Source of the DNA: an uncultured Candidatus Nemicrothrix sp.
Lineage (GTDB): Bacteria; Actinomycetota; Acidimicrobiia; Acidimicrobiales; MedAcidi-G1
Reading direction: 5' to 3'
Assembly (NCBI GenBank): GCA_913055915.1
Contig: CAJXKL010000007.1
Span: 30,150-94,149, forward strand
Length of the DNA stretch: 64,000 nt
The notes beneath the pieces were generated by a model. That model did no database searches and was not told the origin of the DNA. It saw only the letters and a program-made list of their open reading frames with translations. Positions within the stretch are counted from its first letter, which is position 1. The number at the start of each line of letters is the position of its first letter. Below, piece after piece: positions 55,577 to 62,033 of the stretch. Position numbers and translations under genes: made by a program.

Positions 55577-57225
55577 GCTTCGTCGCCCTGCTCGTCGGCC
55601 AGCAGTTCAGCTAGGTCGACCTTTGCGAACATCGGGGTGGGCTTGTCGACCGGGGTGCCCGGAACCGGCTCAACCCTGACCCAGCCCTCGAGTTCACCAA
55701 ACAGCCCGTCTAGTTGAGCCGTCGAGAACGGCAGGTACGGAGACAGGGCGACCCTCACACCGGCTACCGCTGCAAGCGCCGTGCCGAGCACCACACCAGC
55801 CCGGTGAGGATCACTCTTGGCGAGCTTCCATGGCTCGGTGGCGTTGAGGTACGCGTTCACGGCGGCTGCGGCCTCGATGCCGGTCCGTATTCCTGCCCTC
55901 AACTCCACCCGGTCTATCTGTCCGCCGACACGCTCGATGGCAGTGTCAACAGCGGCCAGCACGGCGAGGTCCCCGTCGGCTCGGCCGTCGGCTGACGGCA
56001 CCTCGGCACCACAGGTTCGGTGCACCATTGAGAGCACCCGGTTGACCAGATTCCCCCAGGTGGCAACCAGCTCTTCGTTCACCCGTCGGGCGATCTCCTC
56101 CACAGAAAGGTCCGTATCGCTCTGTTCGGGGAACGACGCAGCGAGGGCGTACCTGATTGCATCGGCCTCGAACATCTCGAGGCCCTCGCCGATGGTGAGG
56201 CCCACGCCACGGCTTGCCGAGGCCTTGCCTCCGCTGAAGGTGACGTAGTTGTTGGCCGGCACGTCGGTCGGCAGGTTCAGGCCTCCGTAGCCGAGCAGCA
56301 TGCCGGGCCAGATGATCGTGTGGAACGGGATGTTGTCCTTGCCGATGAAGTAGACCGACCGTGCGCCGTCGTTCTCCCACCAGTCGCGCCATGCGTCGGG
56401 TTCTCCCCGGTTGGTGGCCCACTCCTTTGAGGCCGACAGGTATCCGATCACGGCCTCGAACCAGACGTAGATCCGCTTGCCGGGACCAAGGTCGTCGACG
56501 GGAACATCGACACCCCATTCCAGGTCCCGGGTTATTGCCCGGTCCTGGAGGCCGTCCTCGATCCAGCCCTTCGAGAAGTTGAGGACGTGCGGGCGCCAGC
56601 CCTCACGGGCATCCAGCCACTCGCTGAGTTCCGACTCGAAGTCGGACAGCCTGAGGAAGAAGTGCTCGGTCTCGCGCAGTACGGGTTCGCTACCTGTGAT
56701 CTTGGATCGCGGGTCGATCAGTTCCTCCGGGTCGAGGGTGCGCCCGCAGTCCTCACACTGGTCTCCCCTGGCCTCGGGATAGTCGCAGTGGGGACAGGTG
56801 CCCTCGATGTAGCGGTCTGGCAGGAAGCGGTCAGCTTCGAGGTCGAAGTGCTGTTCGCTCGACCTCTTGTCTATGTGCCCGTTCCGGAGAAGTTGCACGA
56901 AGATGTCGTGGGTGACCTCGGCGTGGTTCTGGGTACCGGTGGAGGTGTAGAGGTCCCAGTTGATGCCGAGGCGGTCCCAGTCGCTCACGAACTCCGCGTG
57001 GTAGCGGTCGACGATGTCGGCGGGGGTGACACCCTCGGCGTCGGCACGCACGGTTATGGGAGTTCCGTGTACGTCTGAGCCTGAGACCATCAGCACCCGG
57101 TTTCCGGCGAGGCGCTGATAGCGGGCGAACACGTCGGCAGGCAGGTAGGCACCGGCAAGGTGGCCCAGATGGCGCGAGCCTGATGCGTAGGGCCAGGCAA
57201 CGGCGACGAGGATAGGTACGGACAT
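55573..57225 (-). CDS. metG: Methionyl-tRNA synthetase
   Basis: A 550-aa class I MetRS. The HIGH motif reads HLGH after WPYASGSR; the zinc knuckle is CPHCDYPEARGDQCEDCG; the catalytic centre includes VYFIGKDNIPFHTIIWPGML; the anticodon-binding domain includes WGNLVNRVLSMVH. The KMSKS position (334-338) reads KASAS: the first Lys is kept, but the fourth-position Lys, catalytic in E. coli MetRS, is Ala337. There is no C-terminal tRNA-binding (EMAP-like) domain. ATG 57223-57225. First of metG-tatD-rpf-rsmA-ispE, 43 bases after rsmI. Confidence 0.95.
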   Translation of the reverse strand: MSVPILVAVAWPYASGSRHLGHLAGAYLPADVFARYQRLAGNRVLMVSGSDVHGTPITVRADAEGVTPADIVDRYHAEFVSDWDRLGINWDLYTSTGTQNHAEVTHDIFVQLLRNGHIDKRSSEQHFDLEADRFLPDRYIEGTCPHCDYPEARGDQCEDCGRTLDPEELIDPRSKITGSEPVLRETEHFFLRLSDFESELSEWLDAREGWRPHVLNFSKGWIEDGLQDRAITRDLEWGVDVPVDDLGPGKRIYVWFEAVIGYLSASKEWATNRGEPDAWRDWWENDGARSVYFIGKDNIPFHTIIWPGMLLGYGGLNLPTDVPANNYVTFSGGKASASRGVGLTIGEGLEMFEADAIRYALAASFPEQSDTDLSVEEIARRVNEELVATWGNLVNRVLSMVHRTCGAEVPSADGRADGDLAVLAAVDTAIERVGGQIDRVELRAGIRTGIEAAAAVNAYLNATEPWKLAKSDPHRAGVVLGTALAAVAGVRVALSPYLPFSTAQLDGLFGELEGWVRVEPVPGTPVDKPTPMFAKVDLAELLADEQGDEA

Positions 57226-57268
57226 GGCTTCCGAGGCTACCTCTGGGCCCATTCGCCGGAGCACGTGT

Positions 57269-58117
57269 CTACGAGGCTGGTGTCTCCAGGGCCAGCCTGT
57301 AGGCGCGCCTACGCGATACGTCCAGCCGTCTGGCGACCTCGTCGGCTGCATCGCGTGTCGAGGCACCGGTGCTCCTGGCCTCGGCCAGCAGGACACGAAT
57401 TCGGTCGTCGTCGGCACCGGCGGACGGAGAGGCGCCGCCAACGACCAGGACGATCTCGCCCTTTACAGGTGTCGCTGCCCAGTCGGACGCTTCTGAGAGG
57501 GACCCCCTCCAGACCTCCTCGTGGAGCTTGGTGACCTCGCGTGCAACGACAACCGGACGCTCGGCGCCGAAGGCCTCAGCCAGGTCTCCGAGGGTTGCCT
57601 CCAGGCGGTGTGGTGCTTCGAACAACACGATCGTGCGCTCCTCGACAGCCAATTCGGCCAGCCTCCCGGTGCGGGCCGCACCGCTACGCGGCAGGAAACC
57701 CTCCATGCACCATCGTGTTGTCGGAAGGCCGCTCATGACCAGGGCCGCAACCGGTGAAGACGGCCCGGGCACCACCGACACCTCGAAGCCGGCGTCGAGC
57801 ACGCTCCGCACCAGCCGCTCGCCGGGATCAGATATTCCCGGCGTGCCAGCATCGGTCACGACCGCCACGGTCGCTCCCTCGGAGAGATGCCTGATCACCT
57901 TGTCGGCTGCCCCCTCTTCGGTGTGCTGGTCGACCCTCAACAGGTTCGACCCCGTGATTCCAACATGGCTCAGGAGGCGTCCCGTACGTCGGGTGTCCTC
58001 GCAGGCGATGAGGGCTGCGGTGGACAACACCTCGATCGCCCGCTGTGAGAGGTCACCCAGGTTTCCGATGGGGGTGGCGACGAGGATGAGTAGTCCGACT
58101 CCGGACGGTGCGCTCAC
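57269..58117 (-). CDS. rsmI: 16S rRNA (cytidine1402-2'-O)-methyltransferase
   Basis: A 282-aa RsmI (YraL) of the tetrapyrrole methylase fold: VATPIGNLGDLSQRAIEVL, ACEDTRRTGRLLSH, VAVVTDAGTPGISDPGERLV and SSPVAALVMSGLPTTRW followed by GFLPR. It methylates C1402 in the ribosomal decoding centre using SAM. GTG 58115-58117 overlaps the DUF192 stop (GTGA). The rsmI-metG pairing is common. Confidence 0.95.
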   Translation of the reverse strand: MSAPSGVGLLILVATPIGNLGDLSQRAIEVLSTAALIACEDTRRTGRLLSHVGITGSNLLRVDQHTEEGAADKVIRHLSEGATVAVVTDAGTPGISDPGERLVRSVLDAGFEVSVVPGPSSPVAALVMSGLPTTRWCMEGFLPRSGAARTGRLAELAVEERTIVLFEAPHRLEATLGDLAEAFGAERPVVVAREVTKLHEEVWRGSLSEASDWAATPVKGEIVLVVGGASPSAGADDDRIRVLLAEARSTGASTRDAADEVARRLDVSRRRAYRLALETPAS

Positions 58118-58443
58118 TCCCGCACCGTCAACTCGTCGCCCACCTGAAGGCCCCACCTCTCAAAGGATCCAGACTCGGCCTCGAGAATGGAGCGTGACCC
58201 CCTGACGTGCCGTCCGATGCGGTTGCGGTCCATGGTCGTCGTGTGAAGCACCCTCATTTCGGAGTCCAGGTGCGCCACGTCTATGGCGAACCTCATTCCC
58301 ACGGTGTGGACCCGCCTTGCCGGCTTCAGGAGGATCGCCCCCTCGAGGCCGTCGCGACCCAGGAGGCCCCGACGACGCTCTGCCCGGGATCCGGCCAACT
58401 CAAGGCTTGCCATTACCCGATCTCCACAGACCAACCAGGACAT
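58114..58443 (-). CDS. DUF192 family protein
   Basis: A 109-aa DUF192 protein. Family parts: RAERRRGLLGRDGLEGAILL, HTVGMRFAIDVAHLD and ILEAESGSFERWGLQVGDEL. This is the cytoplasmic type without signal peptide. Function unknown; DUF192 proteins adopt a small beta-barrel. ATG 58441-58443 was chosen because it begins the conserved domain; the open frame upstream overlaps the kinase gene. Confidence 0.82.
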   Translation of the reverse strand: MSWLVCGDRVMASLELAGSRAERRRGLLGRDGLEGAILLKPARRVHTVGMRFAIDVAHLDSEMRVLHTTTMDRNRIGRHVRGSRSILEAESGSFERWGLQVGDELTVRE

Positions 58444-58472
58444 GGGTGAAGCGTAGATGCCGGTGACGTGGC

Positions 58473-59405
58473 TCAGGGGCAGGCGGCCATGATCTCCGCA
58501 CAGCGCTCGCGGGAGGGAAACGAGGTCTGCGTTCCGGGGCGGGTGACGCTCTCGCCGGCACATGTCATCCCCAGCCTGATTGCAGCGGTTTCGTCGAGGC
58601 CGGCTGCGAGACCAGCCACGAACGAGCCAACGAACGCGTCGCCGGCTCCGGTGGTGTCGACTGCCTCGACCACGTCGGCCTCAATCCTCGAGACGGAGCC
58701 ATCGTCGCAGACCACGGCGACACCATCGCCACCCAGCGTTACGAGCAGCCGGGTGCCGGTCCGCTCTGAATACTCAACAATGGCGGCATCGTCGGGTTCT
58801 GCACCGTGGGCCAGAAGCCCGAACTCGACCTCGTTGGGAATCAGCCAGTCGGTCACAGCCAACAGGGCCGGCTCTAGTTCGGCTGCCGGTGCCGGGTTCA
58901 GGACCGTCAACACCCCCCGGGAACGTGCCTCGGCAAAGCCCGCAGCGGTAGCAGCCTGGGGGACCTCGAGTTGTCCGACCACGACCGACAGGCCGGCAGA
59001 TGAAGCAACGGCGTCGGAAGCCATCTCAGCGGTCAACCCGTTGTTGGCACCGGGCACGATGATGATCCTGTTGGTCCCGTCGGGTTCTACCCAAATGGGA
59101 GCGACACCGCTCTCCCCTGGAACGACATGGACGTGTTCTGTATCAACCCCGAAAGAACCGAAGTTCGACACGGTCATTTCCCCGTAGGAGTCCTCACCGA
59201 CGGCGTTGACCATCGCCACCCGGGCACCGGCCAGGGCCGCCATCACCGCCTGGTTGGCGCCCTTGCCTCCGAAGCCCATCTGGAACCGGTCACCGACGAG
59301 CGTCTCGCCGGCCTCGGGAACCCGCTGCGTGTACGCAACCAGGTCGATCATCGTGGATCCGACCACCAGCACGTGGCCACCAGGGCCGTCCCTTCCAGTT
59401 GCCAT
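58473..59405 (-). CDS. rbsK: Ribokinase-like PfkB-family carbohydrate kinase
   Basis: A 310-aa PfkB kinase. N-terminal GSTMIDLVAYTQRVPEAGET and GFGGKGANQAVMAALAGA are ribokinase-like. The C-terminal signature DTTGAGDAFVGSFVAGLA contains the catalytic Asp. It probably phosphorylates ribose or a related sugar; nucleoside kinase is possible. ATG 59403-59405 with GGGAG 9 bases upstream. It begins the run that continues to ispE and is divergent from the queuosine-salvage gene. Confidence 0.88.
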   Translation of the reverse strand: MATGRDGPGGHVLVVGSTMIDLVAYTQRVPEAGETLVGDRFQMGFGGKGANQAVMAALAGARVAMVNAVGEDSYGEMTVSNFGSFGVDTEHVHVVPGESGVAPIWVEPDGTNRIIIVPGANNGLTAEMASDAVASSAGLSVVVGQLEVPQAATAAGFAEARSRGVLTVLNPAPAAELEPALLAVTDWLIPNEVEFGLLAHGAEPDDAAIVEYSERTGTRLLVTLGGDGVAVVCDDGSVSRIEADVVEAVDTTGAGDAFVGSFVAGLAAGLDETAAIRLGMTCAGESVTRPGTQTSFPSRERCAEIMAACP

Positions 59406-59523
59406 TGTCGGTCGCTCCCGGGCTAGACAGACTCCCTTCCTGACAATACCGACGGCGACGGTAGGACAAGGGACCCGGCCCTCGGGCCACTTCGACACAG
59501 CAGGAACACAAGGAGAGAAACTG

Positions 59524-60534
59524 ATGCCTCGAATCAGCGCCTGGGACAGGCCGGTACTCCAATCGGTAATACCGGTTCTTGAATCATCCAGGCACGTTCG
59601 AACTTCTGAGGAGGCGGTCGACCGGGTGGCGCGCTGGATGGCCTACGAGGAGTTCGCCCCACCCGACGGATCTGTAGAAGGGCCCTTTGACTTCGGTCCC
59701 GACCCCGACACCATCATCGATGCCACCCTTCTGACCTCGTCCCTCAACTTCGCCTACACGGACTTTGAGTCCGGCGAGCGGTTCGAAGCCGACTACATGG
59801 GGAGTACCTGGGCCGATGCCGAGGCGATGTTCGCCAGGATCCACCTTGCACACCGGAACGGCACCCCCATCTTCGAAGGCAGCTTCCTCTCTGACCTCAC
59901 CGCAGCCGACCTTGCTGTGATCTTCGAGGGCAACATCGAGATGCCGATGCTCGAGGAGCGTGCACAGATACTCAACGAGATCGGCAGGGTCCTGGTCGAG
60001 AACTACGACGGCCGGTTCCACAACTTCGTCCGCTCATGTGAGCCCGCCGCCTACGCCGACGGGAACGGGTTGCTGGAGAGGCTCACAACCGAGTTCCCCA
60101 GGTTCGCCGACACAAGCACCTACGACGACCAGCCGGTCATCATCTACAAACTGGGGCAACTTTGCCTCTGGTCGCTGCACGTGGCCCTCTCAGGAGCCGG
60201 GGACCTCGCAATCCGCGACCTCGACAACATGAGCGCATTCGCCGACTACATCCTGCCTGTCGCCCTGAACGCCATGGAGGTACTCGGGTACACCGACGAA
60301 CTGGATCACCGGATCGCAACGCAGGACCTCATCCCCCGGGACTCGGACGAGGAAATCGAGATTCGAGCCCACACCCTCTACGCCACAGCGTTGCTGACCG
60401 ATGCGATCAACGCCATTCGGCCCGCAGACAGGCAGGTGGTCATCCCCCAGGTCGACTACCGCCTGTGGAGCGTCTACCACGCCGCCTTCCCGACCCTGCG
60501 GCCACACCACCTGACCCGCACGATCATGTACTGA
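59524..60534 (+). CDS. Queuosine salvage protein (DUF2419/Qng1 family)
   Basis: A 336-aa protein of the queuosine-salvage family (queuosine 5'-phosphate N-glycosylase/hydrolase). Family landmarks: an LTSSLNFAYTDFE segment, FEGNIEMPMLEERAQILNEIG, FPRFADTSTYDDQPVIIYKLGQL and the C-terminal VDYRLWSVYHA, whose Asp matches the conserved acid. It would release queuine from scavenged nucleotide for tRNA modification. ATG 59524 with AAGGAGAG 6 bases upstream. Single gene. Confidence 0.8.
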   Translation: MPRISAWDRPVLQSVIPVLESSRHVRTSEEAVDRVARWMAYEEFAPPDGSVEGPFDFGPDPDTIIDATLLTSSLNFAYTDFESGERFEADYMGSTWADAEAMFARIHLAHRNGTPIFEGSFLSDLTAADLAVIFEGNIEMPMLEERAQILNEIGRVLVENYDGRFHNFVRSCEPAAYADGNGLLERLTTEFPRFADTSTYDDQPVIIYKLGQLCLWSLHVALSGAGDLAIRDLDNMSAFADYILPVALNAMEVLGYTDELDHRIATQDLIPRDSDEEIEIRAHTLYATALLTDAINAIRPADRQVVIPQVDYRLWSVYHAAFPTLRPHHLTRTIMY

Positions 60535-60548
60535 GCAGCCGCCCGGGC

Positions 60549-61622
60549 TCAGACGTTGAAACGGAACTCCATCACGTCTCCGTCGACCGGGTGGTAGTCC
60601 TTGCCCTCGCTCCTTACCAGCCCGGCCTCGCGGGCCACGGTCCACGAGCCCTGCCCGAGGAGCGTGTTCCACCTGATCGTCTCGGCCCTGATGAATCCCC
60701 GCTGGAAGTCGGTGTGGATGCGCCCGGCACACTCGGGTGCCGACGACCCGGCACGGAACGTCCATGCACGGCTCTCCTTTTCTCCCGTGGTGAAGAAGGT
60801 CCGTAGGCCCAGTTGGTGGTACGCCGCCTGGACGAACCTGGGTAGTGCTCCCTCGCCGAGTCCCAGGCCGTCGAGCATCTCGACCCGGTCATCCTCGTCC
60901 AACAGCGCCGCCTCGGCCTCCAACTGCACACACATGCCGATCACGTCCGCACCCTCAAGCAGCGCCTGCACCGGCGCCAAAACCCGATCCGGCTCAGCCA
61001 CCTGCTCCTCATCGAGGTTCACGATCGCCAGGACCGGCTTGTTCGTGAGCAGGAAGAACTGCTCAAGTTCACCCCGCGCACCATCTTGGAGGTTCCCCCG
61101 GTAGAGGGGGACCCCGGAACCCAGCAGGTCAACTGCGTCCGCCAGGGCAGCCACCGTGGGCTTCACAGATGGGTCACCCTTGGAGGCCCGCTGGAGCTTT
61201 TCCAACTGCCGTTCAGCAGTATCGAGGTCGGCAAGCGCCAGCTCCACCTCGACGATCCCCAGGTTCGCCACCGGGTCGGAATCGCCTGGCACGTCACCGT
61301 CACGGAACGCCCGCAGCACGAAGACGATGGCATCCACCTCACGGATCCCCGCCAGGAACTTATTGCCGAGGCCCTCACCCTGGGCAGCACCCTCCACCAG
61401 GCCGCCGATGTCGGCGAACTGAACGGTCGCAGGAACCACCTTCTGGGAATCGCTCATCTCGGCAAGCTGACCTAGCCGCCCGTCGGGGACACGAGCCACC
61501 CCGATGTTGGGGTCGGTCGTGGCAAACGCGTACGGAGCAGCAAGTGCCCCACCGCCGGCCAGGGCGTTGTACAACGACGACTTGCCCGCATTCGGCAGTC
61601 CTACGAAACCAAATCTCTCCAC
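60549..61622 (-). CDS. ychF: Ribosome-binding ATPase YchF
   Basis: A 357-aa Obg-family P-loop ATPase: G1 GLPNAGKSSLYNAL, the G3 region FADIGGLVEGAAQGEGLGNKFL with the usual coiled coil, G4 replaced by VNLD (consistent with ATP rather than GTP preference), and the C-terminal TGS domain FFTTGEKESRAWTF, ending VMEFRFNV. It binds 70S ribosomes and the proteasome-like machinery in stress. GTG 61620-61622 with GGGAG 5 bases upstream. Confidence 0.96.
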   Translation of the reverse strand: MERFGFVGLPNAGKSSLYNALAGGGALAAPYAFATTDPNIGVARVPDGRLGQLAEMSDSQKVVPATVQFADIGGLVEGAAQGEGLGNKFLAGIREVDAIVFVLRAFRDGDVPGDSDPVANLGIVEVELALADLDTAERQLEKLQRASKGDPSVKPTVAALADAVDLLGSGVPLYRGNLQDGARGELEQFFLLTNKPVLAIVNLDEEQVAEPDRVLAPVQALLEGADVIGMCVQLEAEAALLDEDDRVEMLDGLGLGEGALPRFVQAAYHQLGLRTFFTTGEKESRAWTFRAGSSAPECAGRIHTDFQRGFIRAETIRWNTLLGQGSWTVAREAGLVRSEGKDYHPVDGDVMEFRFNV

Positions 61623-61757
61623 TACGTCTCCCGGAGGCACCGGCCACCGACCCGGGTCGGACATGGCCACTCGACACACGGCCTGCTGAGCGGACCGGAC
61701 CAGCAGGCTACGGCCGAACCTGCAGACCCCGACGGTTGACCCGGTAGCCTGACAGCC

Positions 61758-61847
61758 ATGTCGAAACACACCTCAAAGCAGCGCGCCAACGCCAGGCGCA
61801 AGAAGGCCAACCACGGGCGCAAACCCAACGTGGGCCGCAACAGCTGA
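61758..61847 (+). CDS. 50S ribosomal protein bL37-like protein
   Basis: A 29-aa basic protein beginning MSKHTSKQRANARRKKANHG. The KANHG-(R/K)-(K/R)-PN core matches the tiny actinobacterial 50S protein bL37 found in mycobacterial ribosomes. ATG 61758, stop TGA 61845-61847. Single gene between divergent ychF and the transporter lipoprotein. Confidence 0.78.
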   Translation: MSKHTSKQRANARRKKANHGRKPNVGRNS

Positions 61848-61973
61848 TTCCAGCCGTTCCCTGCTCGGTCACCAATCCCTGCCCGACGTTTCGCCGGCAG
61901 ATGATGAGGGCCGGACAGCCTGTCATCCCTCCAACATGTGCACCGCAGGAACTTGCGCGCTACCGTCTACCTT

Positions 61974-62000
61974 CCGCGAGACGGCACCATGCCGTCGCGG
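61974..62000 (+). promoter_or_regulatory. Stable hairpin in the leader of the triple-domain binding protein
   Basis: GACGGC (61980-61985) / GCCGTC (61991-61996) closes the loop ACCAT, and CCGC (61974-61977) / GCGG (61997-62000) extends the stem across a two-base bulge, for ten pairs in all. It ends 34 bases before the ATG of the downstream gene. No U-run follows, so it may be an mRNA stabiliser, attenuator or protein site rather than a terminator. Confidence 0.4.
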
Positions 62001-62033
62001 TCTAAGCGAAGCGACAATCCTCCGGAGGGGTAC

